Shown one piece after another: positions 1 through 8,637 of a stretch of 57,423 nt of DNA. The DNA is taken from contig JAGXGV010000078.1 in NCBI GenBank assembly GCA_024636635.1, positions 1 to 57,423 of the forward strand. The letters are read 5' to 3'. This DNA comes from Puniceibacterium sp. (GTDB lineage: Bacteria > Pseudomonadota > Alphaproteobacteria > Rhodobacterales > Rhodobacteraceae). The notes beneath the pieces were generated by a model. That model made no database searches, was not told the DNA's origin, and saw only the letters and a list, made by a program, of their open reading frames with translations. Made by a program: the position numbers and the translations under genes. Numbering within the stretch: position 1 is the stretch's first letter; each line of letters begins with the position of its first letter.

Positions 1-393
1 AACCGCCTCGTCTGCGAACCATCCTCAGCGACCTTAGCCACCCAGTCCCGTCCGCCCCGTCTGGCGTCCCGTTAGCACCTCAGCGCCGCCGGTGAGGGGG
101 GTTCTACGGTTACTGACGCATACCCGCAAGTGCTTTTTTCGGGTGATGTCGCATTTTCTTCAAGAAACCTGATTTTCTCATAAAAACAACGATTTGCTTG
201 CCGAATATTGTCCGATCACACCCGATTTGGGCAACTTCCTTCCGCAGCGCAGCAATGCCCGGCACCAGATTTTGCGTTACCCACAGGCTTATCCCCAAGC
301 TGACCTTAAGGTAGGTTTGCGGTTCCGGTGAATCGCCCGCCTGAATCGGTGAATCGCCCGCCAGAATCAGTCCTTCATCCGAATCCCGAAACG
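1..393. other. Non-coding left end with GANTC-rich tandem repeat
   Basis: I see no supportable protein gene here; the long reading frames crossing it are antisense to msrQ or lack family resemblance. The stretch has an AT-rich part (about 140-215), two DnaA-box-like 9-mers one mismatch from TTATCCACA (277-285 and 289-297), and two tandem copies of a 21-bp unit (327-347 and 348-368, 20 of 21 identical) that each contain two GAATC sites. A short inverted repeat CCTCA/TGAGG lies near 80-100. It may be the far side of a neighbouring locus outside the window. Confidence 0.5.
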
Positions 394-416
394 AAAAAAT
401 CGCCCCGACGGGCGAT
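394..416 (-). terminator. Rho-independent terminator of msrPQ
   Basis: A 7-bp stem ATCGCCC/GGGCGAT with a 4-nt loop (399-416) is preceded on the plus strand by six A. Read on the minus strand this is a hairpin followed by a T-run. It sits 32 nt beyond the msrQ stop codon. Confidence 0.75.
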
Positions 417-447
417 CCTTTCACTAAACGACTCGGAAATCGGCGAC

Positions 448-1053
448 TCAGGCGATCTGGCGTCGGCGCTTCGGAACGACCCGCAGTCCCAACAGCATCA
501 GGACAGCCCCAAGGTAAAGCAATGGCTCGATCTGAAAACCTTTGACCAGCATGACAAAATGCAGGGCCCCAAGGAAGACCGCCGGATAGACCAGCAGGTG
601 CAGCTGCCGCCATTTCACCCCCATCCGCCGGATCGACCACTGGTTCGAGGTCACCGCCAGCGGGATCAGCAGCAGGAACCCCGCCATTCCCACAGTAATA
701 TATGGCCGCTTCACGATGTCGGCCCAGATCTGCGCCGGGATCTGCACATCCAGCACCAGCCAGACCAGCAGATGCAGCACTACATAGAAGAAGGCAGCCA
801 GCCCCAGCATCCTGCGGAACTTGAGCAGGTTCACCCCAAGGTGCCGCCGCAGCGGAGTGATGGTGAGCCCGGCCAGAAGGAACTGCAACGCCAACTCACC
901 CAGCTTGTGTTCCAGCGCGCGGATCGGCTCGACACCCAGGCCTCCGGTAAAGCCCTGATACACGAACCACACCGGCGGCAGCGCACACAGTATATACAGG
1001 GGCCAAGTGGGGGTCCGGCGTGCGGCACCGTTTATCGCTGTCGTCAGGTCCAT
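448..1053 (-). CDS. msrQ: Heme-binding membrane subunit MsrQ of the periplasmic methionine sulfoxide reductase
   Basis: A 201-residue integral membrane protein of the MsrQ/YedZ family (ferric-reductase-like transmembrane domain). It passes electrons from the quinone pool or inner-membrane flavin systems to periplasmic MsrP, which repairs oxidised methionines. Five to six hydrophobic segments are visible, with conserved His in the central helices (around LHLLVWL and LLVYPAVFLGALH) that fit heme ligands. The ATG overlaps the msrP stop codon by ATGA, so translation is coupled and the two subunits form an operon. Length and motifs match the family, and msrP directly upstream makes the assignment firm. 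Confidence 0.95.
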   Translation of the reverse strand: MDLTTAINGAARRTPTWPLYILCALPPVWFVYQGFTGGLGVEPIRALEHKLGELALQFLLAGLTITPLRRHLGVNLLKFRRMLGLAAFFYVVLHLLVWLVLDVQIPAQIWADIVKRPYITVGMAGFLLLIPLAVTSNQWSIRRMGVKWRQLHLLVYPAVFLGALHFVMLVKGFQIEPLLYLGAVLMLLGLRVVPKRRRQIA

Positions 1054-1955
1054 CAGAAATTCTGTGTCAGATCCATGCCGTCGTACAGGCTTGCCACCTC
1101 GTCATAGCCGTTGAACATCAGGGTCGGCTGGCGTTTGGCAAAAAAGCCGCCCCCGATCATGCGCTCGGTCGCCTGGCTCCAGCGGGGGTGGTCCACCTCG
1201 GGGTTCACGTTGCTGTAAAAGCCGTATTCGCCTGGACCGGCCTTGTTCCAGCTGGTCGGCGGCTGCGTGTCCGTCAATGTGATGCGCACGATCGACTTGA
1301 TCGACTTGAAGCCGTACTTCCACGGCACCACCAGCCGCAGCGGCGCGCCGTTCTGATTTGGGATCGGCTTGCCATATATCCCCGTCGCCAGAATCGTGAG
1401 CGGGTGCATCGCCTCGTCCAGGCGCAGACCTTCGACATAGGGCCAGTCGAGAACCTTGTAGGCAACGCCGGGCATCTCTTCGGGGCGCAGGGCGGTTTCG
1501 AAAGCGACATACCGTGCCGACGACTGAACCCCGGCCATGTCCAGAAGGTCGGCCAGCTCGAACCCGTTCCAGGGCACGACCATCGACCAGGCTTCGACAC
1601 AGCGAAGGCGGTAGATGCGTTCCTCCACCGACATTTTCCCGAGGATGTCTTCCATCGAAAAGTCACCCGGACGGTCGACCAACCCGTCGATCTTTACCGA
1701 CCAGGGCGATGTTGTCAGCGCATCCGCATGGCGCGCCGGGTCTTCCTTGCCGGTGCCGAACTCGTAATAGTTGTTGTAGCTGGTGATCTCTTCGTAACTG
1801 TTCGGCTCCAGTCCCTCCTGTGCCATCGCGCGGCTGCCGATGGCGCCCAGGATTGACCCTGCCCCCAGACCGGCGATGATCTGGCGGCGGTTCAGGAACA
1901 ATCCCTTTTGCGTGACGTCGGCGTGGGTCAGGTCGTTTTTCCAGCGATGTGCCAT
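1053..1955 (-). CDS. msrP: Periplasmic methionine sulfoxide reductase catalytic subunit MsrP (molybdopterin)
   Basis: A 300-residue molybdenum-cofactor protein that reduces free and protein-bound methionine sulfoxide in the periplasm, partnered by MsrQ. The N terminus has a twin-arginine signal (RRQIIAG at residues 23-29) with probable cleavage after AMA at 45. The sulfite-oxidase-type Mo-pterin fold follows, with Cys119 in RLRCVEAW as the expected molybdenum ligand. The reading frame extends 20 codons further upstream, but ATG 1955 is chosen because an AAGGAG ribosome site lies just before it and the extra residues do not resemble a Tat n-region. First gene of the msrPQ operon. Confidence 0.95.
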   Translation of the reverse strand: MAHRWKNDLTHADVTQKGLFLNRRQIIAGLGAGSILGAIGSRAMAQEGLEPNSYEEITSYNNYYEFGTGKEDPARHADALTTSPWSVKIDGLVDRPGDFSMEDILGKMSVEERIYRLRCVEAWSMVVPWNGFELADLLDMAGVQSSARYVAFETALRPEEMPGVAYKVLDWPYVEGLRLDEAMHPLTILATGIYGKPIPNQNGAPLRLVVPWKYGFKSIKSIVRITLTDTQPPTSWNKAGPGEYGFYSNVNPEVDHPRWSQATERMIGGGFFAKRQPTLMFNGYDEVASLYDGMDLTQNF

Positions 1956-2141
1956 GCGGCTCTCCTTGGTTGCTGCATGATGACTTAAGGGAAAAGCGGA
2001 AATTCTCAAATCCACATCGCCTCACGTTGCTGTGGCGCCTTTGAAACTTTTGCCCCGCCAACACGCGCCGACGCACAACCTTTGCAGTCCTGCATCTTTC
2101 CGCCCTAAGGTAAGGCTATCGTTCCTCCGGAGGGCCCCACC

Positions 2142-2582
2142 ATGAAATACCTCGTCCTTGCACTTCTGCTGACCGCCACGCCTGCGCTTGCGCAGGATGT
2201 CGTCACCTACGATACGGACCAAAGCTTTGATGACGTGGCCTTCGGCCTCGAAAGCGCCATCCTCGATCAGGGTCTGGTGGTCGATCACGTCAGCCATACC
2301 GGAGAGATGCTGGAACGCACCCGCACCGACGTTGGCTCGGACGTGGTGCTGTTCGAACAGGCGGATGTCTACAGTTTCTGCTCGGCCGCCCTGTCGCGCG
2401 AAGTGATGGAGGCGGATCCGATGAACATCGGTTTCTGCCCCTACAACATCTTCATCATGGTGCGTCCCGACACCCCGGCGACGACCACCATCGGTTTCCG
2501 CAGTTTCCCCGATGGCGAAATGAAGAAGATCGAGGCCCTGCTGGACGCTATCGCACGGGCCGCGATCGGCCTTGAACAGTAA
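2142..2582 (+). CDS. Secreted DUF302 family protein
   Basis: A 146-residue protein with a clear Sec signal peptide (MKYLVLALLLTATPALA, cleavage before QDV) followed by a DUF302 domain, an alpha/beta fold of unknown biochemical role often seen in exported small proteins. Two Cys (in YSFCSAA and GFCPYNI) are separated by about 20 residues and could form a disulfide. The start is supported by a GGAGGG ribosome site 6-8 nt upstream, inside a small CCTCC/GGAGG inverted repeat that could partly mask it. Divergent from msrPQ. Function unknown beyond periplasmic location. Confidence 0.85.
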   Translation: MKYLVLALLLTATPALAQDVVTYDTDQSFDDVAFGLESAILDQGLVVDHVSHTGEMLERTRTDVGSDVVLFEQADVYSFCSAALSREVMEADPMNIGFCPYNIFIMVRPDTPATTTIGFRSFPDGEMKKIEALLDAIARAAIGLEQ

Positions 2583-2764
2583 CGCGCCCCTGACGGGTTC
2601 TCACAAGATGTTCAGTGGTCCCGCGTACAACCTTTGGCTTAGCGCCAGGATCGCATTCGTCAAACCCTGTCGGCGGAAAACCCCGGCGATTTGGACACTG
2701 GACCGGGGCGTAATTCGGACGATGTTAAAAAGCATCGACCAATTCAGACAGGAGGAAACACCCT

Positions 2765-3256
2765 ATGTTCCGCAGAACTTTTCTTGCCATCGCCACCACG
2801 GCCATGATCAGCACCCCGGCTTTCGTCGCCGCTCAGTCAGACATGAAAGACATCGTCGACACCGCCGTTGACGCGGGCAACTTTACCACGCTGGTTGCCG
2901 CAGTCGAAGCCGCTGACCTTGTCGAAACGCTCAAGGGCGAAGGTCCGTTCACCGTGTTTGCGCCGACAGACGAAGCCTTTGCCGCCCTGCCCGAAGGCAC
3001 GGTGGATACGTTGCTGCTGCCCGAGAACAAGGATCAACTGGTGCAAATCCTCACCTATCACGTCGTTCCGGGCAAGGTCATGTCGACCGACCTCAGCAAC
3101 GAGATGATGGCTGAAACCGTCGAAGGCTCCGAAGTCACCATCATGACCGAAGGCGGCGTGACCGTGGACGGTGCCAGCGTGACCACGGCCGACATCGAAG
3201 CGTCCAACGGCGTGATCCACGTGATCGACGCCGTGATCATGCCGGGCGACATGTAA
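2765..3256 (+). CDS. Secreted fasciclin (FAS1) domain protein
   Basis: A 163-residue protein made of a signal peptide ([23 protein letters not shown]) and a single FAS1/beta-Ig-H3 domain. The hallmark [15 protein letters not shown] motif is near residues 61-75, with a YHVVPG motif and the closing [13 protein letters not shown] strand. FAS1 domains mediate adhesion or protein-protein contacts at the cell surface; no enzymatic role is known. A GGAGG ribosome site is 9-10 nt upstream. The 180-nt leader before it contains no other gene. The gene is followed by a hairpin and a palindrome array and is convergent with clpB. Confidence 0.93.
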   Translation: MFRRTFLAIATTAMISTPAFVAAQSDMKDIVDTAVDAGNFTTLVAAVEAADLVETLKGEGPFTVFAPTDEAFAALPEGTVDTLLLPENKDQLVQILTYHVVPGKVMSTDLSNEMMAETVEGSEVTIMTEGGVTVDGASVTTADIEASNGVIHVIDAVIMPGDM

Positions 3257-3263
3257 ACAAAAC

Positions 3264-3285
3264 CGGCCAGACCGCAGGTCGGCCG
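3264..3285 (+). terminator. Hairpin after the fasciclin gene
   Basis: Stem CGGCC-(A)-GACC, loop GCA, GGTC-GGCCG, beginning 8 nt after the fasciclin stop and followed by a short AT stretch. It may be a terminator. Its centre GACCGCAGGTC is one inserted base away from the GACCGCGGTC palindrome repeated three times just downstream, so it may instead be a diverged member of that array. Confidence 0.5.
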
Positions 3286-3291
3286 ATTTAC

Positions 3292-3363
3292 GACCGCGGT
3301 CAAAGGCCAGCTACCTTAAGACCGCGGTCAAACGCTCGACAGGATTTATGACCGCGGTCATAA
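3292..3363. repeat. Array of three GACCGCGGTC palindromes
   Basis: Perfect 10-bp palindromes occur at 3292-3301, 3320-3329 and 3350-3359. The last is extended to the 18-bp perfect palindrome TTATGACCGCGGTCATAA (3346-3363). Centres are 28 and 30 bp apart. The array lies between the convergent fasciclin and clpB genes, an unusual place for an ordinary operator. The same extended motif recurs near 32.67 kb. The binding factor is unknown. Confidence 0.8.
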
Positions 3364-3401
3364 AACCGGAACCACACAGAGCCTACGTCTTTGACACATC
3401 A

Positions 3402-3428
3402 AAAGGCCCGCCGTTTTGGCGGGCCTTT
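3402..3428. terminator. Bidirectional terminator between fasciclin gene and clpB
   Basis: An 11-bp perfect stem AAAGGCCCGCC/GGCGGGCCTTT with a GTTTT loop, flanked by A and T runs so that it can terminate on either strand. It lies 29 nt past the clpB stop. Confidence 0.85.
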
Positions 3429-3456
3429 AACTTGGTTCACTTTCGCTGTTGCGGGG

Positions 3457-6072
3457 TCAGTGGACAACCGCGTCGTCCGGCCTCGGGCGGTTAGACGCCG
3501 CCACCCGGTCCCCAATGATAAGCCCGTCTGGACCGGCGCTCACCGGGACCAGATCGCCGTCGTTGACATCCCCGGCCAGCAGCATCTCAGCCAGCGGGTC
3601 CTGCAACGCGCGCTGGATCACCCTTTTGAGCGGCCTTGCCCCGAACACCGGGTCATAGCCTTCGTCGGCCAGCCATTTCAGCGCCGCCTCGTCCAGTTCC
3701 AGCTGCACCTTGCGCGCCGCAAGGCGTTTCAGCAGCCGCGCCATCTGGATCGTCACGATCCCGGTCATGTCCTTGCGGTTCAGCCGGTCAAATATGATCG
3801 TCTCGTCCAGACGGTTCAGGAACTCGGGCCGGAAGTGCGCCCGCACCGCATCCATCACGTCGCGATGGACCGACGCATTGTCGGCACCCTCGGGCAACAT
3901 GCTCAGCGCCTGGCTTCCAAGGTTGCTGGTCAGGATGATCAGCGTCTGCTTGAAATCGACGGTGCGGCCCTGACCATCGGTCAGCACCCCGTCATCCAGC
4001 ACCTGCAACAGCACGTTGAACACGTCCGGATGCGCCTTTTCGACCTCGTCGAACAGCACCACCTGATACGGCCTGCGCCGCACGGCTTCGGTCAGCACGC
4101 CGCCCTCGTCATAGCCGACATAACCCGGAGGCGCGCCGATCAACCGGGACACGGCATGTTTCTCCATGAACTCGGACATATCGATCCGCACCATGGCGCT
4201 GTCGTCGTCGAACAGGAACTCTGCCACCGCCTTGGTCAGTTCGGTCTTGCCCACACCCGTCGGGCCAAGGAAAAGGAACGACCCCAGCGGGCGATTCTCG
4301 TCGTTCAGCCCAGTACGGGCACGGCGCACTGCATTGGCAACAGCCTTTACCGCACGATCCTGGCCGATAACCCGCTTGTGCAGTCCATCCTCCATCCGCA
4401 ACAGCTTGTCGCGTTCACCTTCAAGCATCCGACTTGTCGGGATGCCGGTCCAGCGTTCGACCACCTGCGCGATCTGTTCGGGGCGCACGGCCTCTTCGAC
4501 CATCAGGTCGCCTTCGGACTCTTCCGCCGCGCCCAGCTGTTTTTCAAGCCCCGGAATGACGCCATAAGACAGCTCTCCGGCCTTCGCCAGATTGCCCTCG
4601 CGCTTGGCAATCTCAAGCTCGGCGCGCGCCTGATCCAGCTTTTCCTTCAACGCGCGCGCCGCGCCCAGCTTGTCACGTTCAGCCTGCCATTTTGCAGTCA
4701 TCTCCGAAGCGCGCTCCTGAACCTCGGCCAGTTCCTTCTGAAGCTTGTCGAGCCGGTCCTTGCTGGCCTGATCGTCCTCTTTCTTCAGCGCCTCCTGTTC
4801 GATCTGCATCTGCAGGATGTTGCGGTCGAGCTGGTCAAGTTCCTCGGGCTTGGAATCCACCTCCATCCGCAACCGCGATGCGGCCTCGTCCATCAGGTCG
4901 ATCGCCTTGTCCGGGAGGAACCGGTCGGTGATGTAGCGGTGGCTCAGCGTCGCCGCAGCCACCAGAGCACTGTCCGAGATTCGCACGCCGTGGTGCAGCT
5001 CGTACTTTTCCTTGATGCCGCGCAGGATGCTGATCGTATCCTCGACCGTGGGTTCGCTTACCAGCACGGGCTGGAACCGTCGGGCCAGCGCCGCGTCCTT
5101 TTCCACATGCTTGCGGTACTCTTCCAGCGTGGTCGCACCGACGCAGTGCAATTCGCCCCGCGCCAGCGCCGGTTTGAGCAGGTTGGACGCGTCCATCGCG
5201 CCATCCGCCTTGCCGGCACCGACCAGCGTGTGCATCTCGTCGATGAACAGGATGATCTCACCCGCCGCTGTCGTAACCTCGTTCAGCACCGCCTTCAGGC
5301 GCTCTTCGAATTCGCCACGATATTTGGCGCCCGCGATCAGGGAACCCATGTCCAGCGCCATCAGACGCTTGTTGCGCAAGGATTCCGGCACGTCGCCGCT
5401 GATGATGCGCAGGGCCAGACCTTCGGCAATCGCCGTCTTGCCGACACCCGGCTCGCCGATCAGAACCGGGTTGTTCTTGGTCCGGCGCGACAGCACCTGC
5501 ATGGTGCGGCGGATTTCTTCGTCCCGTCCGATGATCGGGTCGATCTTGCCCTGCTCTGCCGCCTCGGTCAGATCCCGCGCGTATTTCTTGAGCGCGTCAT
5601 AACCTTCCTCGGCACTGGCCGAATCCGCGGTGCGCCCCTTGCGGATGTCGTTCACCGCCTCGTTCAGCTTCTGCGGGCTCACCGCGCCCGCCTCGAGCGC
5701 GTCCTTGGCCGGCGATTTCACCATGCCAAGCGCCATGAGGATACGTTCCACCGGCACAAAGGAATCTCCGGCCTTCTTGGCGATCTTCTCTGCCTCGTCC
5801 AGTACCTTTCCGGTGCTGGAATCAAGATAGACCTGGCCGGCATCACCGCTCACCTTGGGAATTTTCCGCAACGCCGTCTCGACCGCCTGAACCACGCGAT
5901 CAGGTGCGCCGCCCGCACGGGTGATCAGATTGCTCGCCAGACCCTGATCGTCGTCAAGCAGGGCTTTAAGGATGTGTTCCGGGGTCAGCCTCTGATGGCC
6001 TTCCCGCATTGCGATGGTCTGTGCGGCCTGAATGAACCCGCGCGACCGTTCCGTGAACTTTTCAAGGTTCAT
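3457..6072 (-). CDS. clpB: ATP-dependent disaggregase ClpB
   Basis: A full-length (871 residues) Hsp100 chaperone that threads aggregated proteins through a hexameric ring together with DnaK/DnaJ/GrpE. In order: Clp N-terminal domain (1-150), first AAA+ module with Walker A GEPGVGKT (206-213) and DEMH Walker B, a coiled-coil middle domain rich in Glu/Lys (about 410-530) that is diagnostic for ClpB, then the second AAA+ module with GPTGVGKT near residue 605 and the C-terminal small domain. The cytosolic enzyme is normally heat-shock induced; I did not identify a sigma-32 promoter. The C terminus is acidic-poor and ends PDDAVVH, as is common in this order. An opposing 905-codon open frame is a shadow caused by codon bias. 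Confidence 0.98.
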   Translation of the reverse strand: MNLEKFTERSRGFIQAAQTIAMREGHQRLTPEHILKALLDDDQGLASNLITRAGGAPDRVVQAVETALRKIPKVSGDAGQVYLDSSTGKVLDEAEKIAKKAGDSFVPVERILMALGMVKSPAKDALEAGAVSPQKLNEAVNDIRKGRTADSASAEEGYDALKKYARDLTEAAEQGKIDPIIGRDEEIRRTMQVLSRRTKNNPVLIGEPGVGKTAIAEGLALRIISGDVPESLRNKRLMALDMGSLIAGAKYRGEFEERLKAVLNEVTTAAGEIILFIDEMHTLVGAGKADGAMDASNLLKPALARGELHCVGATTLEEYRKHVEKDAALARRFQPVLVSEPTVEDTISILRGIKEKYELHHGVRISDSALVAAATLSHRYITDRFLPDKAIDLMDEAASRLRMEVDSKPEELDQLDRNILQMQIEQEALKKEDDQASKDRLDKLQKELAEVQERASEMTAKWQAERDKLGAARALKEKLDQARAELEIAKREGNLAKAGELSYGVIPGLEKQLGAAEESEGDLMVEEAVRPEQIAQVVERWTGIPTSRMLEGERDKLLRMEDGLHKRVIGQDRAVKAVANAVRRARTGLNDENRPLGSFLFLGPTGVGKTELTKAVAEFLFDDDSAMVRIDMSEFMEKHAVSRLIGAPPGYVGYDEGGVLTEAVRRRPYQVVLFDEVEKAHPDVFNVLLQVLDDGVLTDGQGRTVDFKQTLIILTSNLGSQALSMLPEGADNASVHRDVMDAVRAHFRPEFLNRLDETIIFDRLNRKDMTGIVTIQMARLLKRLAARKVQLELDEAALKWLADEGYDPVFGARPLKRVIQRALQDPLAEMLLAGDVNDGDLVPVSAGPDGLIIGDRVAASNRPRPDDAVVH

Positions 6073-6203
6073 GGGCCTTCTCCTTTGCTACAAGCGCCCC
6101 ATTCCTGATCTGCCCGACGATGCGGCACAGACTTGCGGGGCCTCGCTGAAAAGATGGGCACAGGTGCAACGAACTGCAAGGGACGCTGCTGCCCCACAAT
6201 GCA

Positions 6204-6234
6204 AAAAGGGCGCCGCAAGCTGCGACGCCCTTTT
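6204..6234 (-). terminator. Terminator of the repeat-protein gene
   Basis: Stem AAAAGGGCG (6204-6212) pairs with CGCCCTTTT (6226-6234) around a short loop that can itself pair (CGC/GCG). On the minus strand it lies 20 nt after the stop of the acidic repeat protein. The A and T runs allow function on both strands. Confidence 0.8.
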
Positions 6235-6253
6235 GTCCGAATTGGTCCCGTGA

Positions 6254-7237
6254 TCAGTCGGTCGTTGCCCTGTCCCCGCTAGCCTTGGACAGTGCGTCAT
6301 ACGCTTCTGCCTCGGCACGGGCGGCCTCTTCGGCCGCTGCCACAGCTTCATCCGCTGCGGCCCTGGCTTGCTCAGCCGCCTCCGAAGCCGCGACTGCCTG
6401 ATTTGTCAGGTCCTGTATTTCATCGACGGTTGCGCCGCTATCGGACCCATCAGAGCCGGTCTCACCACCAGCCTGCGCCGCATCATTGCCGCCAGCTTCG
6501 GTGTTCTCGCCTTCGGCTGGCGCCGTATCATCGCTGCCAGCTTCGGAGCTCTCACCCTCGCGCTGTGCTGTGTCATCGACGAGGAATTGGGCGCTTTCAC
6601 CCTCAGCCTGCGCTGCATCATCGCCGCCAGCTTCGGCACTCTCACCTTCGGCCTGCGCCGCATCATCGCCGCCAGCCTCGGCACTCTCACCTTCGGCCCG
6701 CGCCGCATCATCGCCGCCAGCTTCGGCACTTTCACCCTCAGCCTGCGCCGCAGCATCGCCGCCAGCTTCGGCGCTTTCGCCATCGGCCTGGGCCATATCA
6801 ACATTGCCAGCTTCGGCGCTCTCACCCTCAGCCTGCACCATATCCACACCGCCAGATTCGGCGTTCTCACCCTCGGCTTGGGCCATATCGACATTTTCAG
6901 CTTCGGCGCTCTCACCTTCGGTCTGCGCAGCAACATCTCCGTCAGCCTCGGTACTTGCACTCTCTGCCGATGCCGCATCAGTGTCGCTTGCTTCGGCGCT
7001 GTCACTTTCCAGAGCTTCGGTTTCATCCGATTGCATCGAAGCGGCAGAGGTTGCACCCTCACCCTCAGCGGTCGCACTCTCACCTTCAGCGTCAGATCCA
7101 CGCGTTGCCATCATGGTTGCGGCGATGACCAGAAAAACGACAAAGGCTGTTCCCGCCATGATTGCAGGAAACTTGGCGTCTGAAACGCGTCCCGCAGGTT
7201 TGCCCTTATCAGCCCTGTCATTTTTGGTCTCGGCCAT
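6254..7237 (-). CDS. Acidic membrane-anchored protein with ten 15-residue repeats
   Basis: A 327-residue protein of unrecognised family. A basic cytoplasmic N terminus (1-22) is followed by one transmembrane segment (about 24-43, ending IAATMMATRG), then a very acidic Ala/Glu/Ser/Asp region. Residues 106-255 are ten tandem copies of a 15-residue unit with consensus AEGESAEAGGDDAAQ. A C-terminal Ala/Glu-rich stretch (about 270-316) is predicted by eye to be a coiled coil or long helix. ATG 7237 is preferred over two upstream in-frame ATGs because a GGAGGG ribosome site lies 5 nt before it. A single-pass topology would place the repeat domain outside the cytoplasm. I assign no function; a periplasm-spanning or polyanionic surface role is inference only. 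Confidence 0.8.
   Translation of the reverse strand: MAETKNDRADKGKPAGRVSDAKFPAIMAGTAFVVFLVIAATMMATRGSDAEGESATAEGEGATSAASMQSDETEALESDSAEASDTDAASAESASTEADGDVAAQTEGESAEAENVDMAQAEGENAESGGVDMVQAEGESAEAGNVDMAQADGESAEAGGDAAAQAEGESAEAGGDDAARAEGESAEAGGDDAAQAEGESAEAGGDDAAQAEGESAQFLVDDTAQREGESSEAGSDDTAPAEGENTEAGGNDAAQAGGETGSDGSDSGATVDEIQDLTNQAVAASEAAEQARAAADEAVAAAEEAARAEAEAYDALSKASGDRATTD
6473..6922 (-). repeat. Minisatellite of ten 45-bp units inside the acidic membrane protein
   Basis: Ten in-frame units of exactly 45 bp encode AEGESAEAGGDDAAQ-like repeats. The central units (residues 166-210) are nearly identical, while units at both ends have diverged (for example AEGESAQFLVDDTAQ and TEGESAEAENVDMAQ). 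Outer divergence with central homogeneity is the expected pattern for expansion by slippage or unequal recombination. Confidence 0.9.
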
Positions 7238-7370
7238 CTTTCCCTCCATGATGTTGCAAGCGCATTGTTGCGACAACGCGTCAGGTCTGGCAACTGTTCC
7301 GAGATTCGTTTACCGCAAATTCACTTTGCTGTCCTTCGCCGGGCATCAGACCTGATCCGGAGCCGGTGCC

Positions 7371-8099
7371 ATGCCCAAAACTATCTCCACTGAACACACA
7401 TCCGCCCCTATAGCCGATGATCGATTGATCGTGGCGCTGGATGTGCCCAACGCGCTGGCGGGCCTTGCCCTTGCTGAACGGCTTGGACCTTCGGTTTCGT
7501 TTTACAAGATCGGTCTGGGGATGCTGACCGGCGGCGGTCTGGGTCTTGCCAACGAACTCAAGCTCGAACATGGCAAGCGCATCTTTCTGGACATGAAGCT
7601 TTTCGACATCGGGGCGACGGTCGAACAGGCCGTGCGGGGGTTGGCGCAGTTCGACATCGACTTTCTGACCGTCCATGGTGACCCCCATGTTGTCAGGGCC
7701 GCGATGGAGGGGGCTGCGGGCAGTTCCATGAAGATCCTTGCCGTCACCATCCTCACCTCGCTGGACCGCGGCGATCTGGATGCCTGCCTGATCCGGTCCG
7801 GCGACATCCCCGGTCTGGTGGTCGACCGCGCCGCGCGCGCACTGGATGCGGGGGCGGACGGTGTGATTGCCTCGCCCAACGAGGCCGCGCTGATCCGTGC
7901 GCTTCCGGAATCGCGGGGCAAGCTGATCGTCACACCGGGCGTGCGCCCCGCCGGAGCGGACAAGGATGATCAGAAACGTGTCGCCACACCGCACAGCGCC
8001 CTAAGCGACGGCGCGGACCACATTGTCGTCGGTCGGCCCGTCTGGCAGGCGGATAATCCGCGGGACGCGGCACAGGCGATTCTGGCCACACTGCCCTGA
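7371..8099 (+). CDS. pyrF: Orotidine 5'-phosphate decarboxylase
   Basis: Last step of de novo UMP synthesis, decarboxylating orotidine monophosphate in the cytosol. The 242-residue TIM-barrel enzyme shows VALDVP near the N terminus and the catalytic LDMKLFDIG motif (Asp74, Lys76, Asp79), followed by LTVHG, TPGVRP and the phosphate-binding VVGRP loop near the C terminus. Length is typical of the bacterial short form. A GGAG precedes the ATG by about 10 nt. Divergent from the repeat-protein gene. Confidence 0.97.
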   Translation: MPKTISTEHTSAPIADDRLIVALDVPNALAGLALAERLGPSVSFYKIGLGMLTGGGLGLANELKLEHGKRIFLDMKLFDIGATVEQAVRGLAQFDIDFLTVHGDPHVVRAAMEGAAGSSMKILAVTILTSLDRGDLDACLIRSGDIPGLVVDRAARALDAGADGVIASPNEAALIRALPESRGKLIVTPGVRPAGADKDDQKRVATPHSALSDGADHIVVGRPVWQADNPRDAAQAILATLP

Positions 8100-8189
8100 A
8101 CAGGGGCGCAACCCCTGAAATGCCGTCAAATGAAACTTTTCCGGAACTGCTGCGTTAACACATCACAACAGATGGTTAACAGGTGCAAC

Positions 8190-8501
8190 ATGCAAACGAG
8201 CAGAACGCAGATCGGCGAAATATCCTATAACGCCGGAACCCAGAGCTTTGAGGCTTTGGTAACCTTCCACACAGCCGAAGGCCGCCTTCGGGTTCCAGCG
8301 ACGTTCATGTCACCTCTGGCAGACGATCATGAAACGGTGGCTGAGGCCCTGTTGCAGAATGCCCTGATCAAATGCCAGGATCCCAAAGCCCTGACCGCCC
8401 GTCTTCAGTCGCAGCGCGAGATGCTGTCCCGCCGCAGCGAACGTGCGCGGCCTCATGCGCAACGCTGGTTCGACGCCCTCATCGGCCGCGAAGCCGCCTG
8501 A
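8190..8501 (+). CDS. Small conserved-type hypothetical protein downstream of pyrF
   Basis: A 103-residue soluble protein I do not recognise. The frame opens at 8130, but the first 20 codons look non-coding and the ATG at 8190 has a modest AGGTG site upstream, so 8190 is preferred. It begins MQTSRTQIGEISY, has a beta-rich N-terminal half (EALVTFHTAEGRLRVPATF) and a basic helical C-terminal half (REMLSRRSERARPHAQRW). There is no signal peptide or metal motif. It lies 90 nt after pyrF in the same direction and may be co-transcribed. Codon use resembles its neighbours, supporting a real gene. Confidence 0.7.
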   Translation: MQTSRTQIGEISYNAGTQSFEALVTFHTAEGRLRVPATFMSPLADDHETVAEALLQNALIKCQDPKALTARLQSQREMLSRRSERARPHAQRWFDALIGREAA

Positions 8502-8637
8502 TCTGATCCGATCGAGGATTTTCCGCGGTCCGGTGTCACCACACCCGAATGTGCGACAGCCTTGGCCCAGTGTCCAATTTTCCGGGCATCAGACATTTTT
8601 TGATCCCTTGCACAGGGTGGGGCACCGTACCGGAACT

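Noticed and set aside
1..449. A complete replication origin
   Set aside because: Only two imperfect DnaA boxes and no dnaA, hemE, parAB or gidA neighbours; kept only as a low-interest observation.
328..1107. A 259-codon plus-strand frame opposite msrQ
   Set aside because: Pro/Gln/His/Arg-rich composition with no domain; it is the shadow of msrQ plus the tandem repeat.
3391..6108. A 905-codon open frame on the plus strand, antisense to clpB
   Set aside because: It mirrors clpB almost end to end, has no family resemblance, no ribosome site and is rich in Arg, His and Gln, as expected from the complement of a high-GC gene.
6292..7183. Long plus-strand frames with HRRQLRHSHLRPAP-like or ASFGALTL-like repeats
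   Set aside because: They are alternative readings of the 45-bp minisatellite; the minus-strand frame alone has a good ribosome site and a membrane anchor.
8501..8540. A further RpoE promoter (TGATCC near 8506)
   Set aside because: The position 16 nt downstream reads CGGT, not CGTA, and no gene starts suitably after it.
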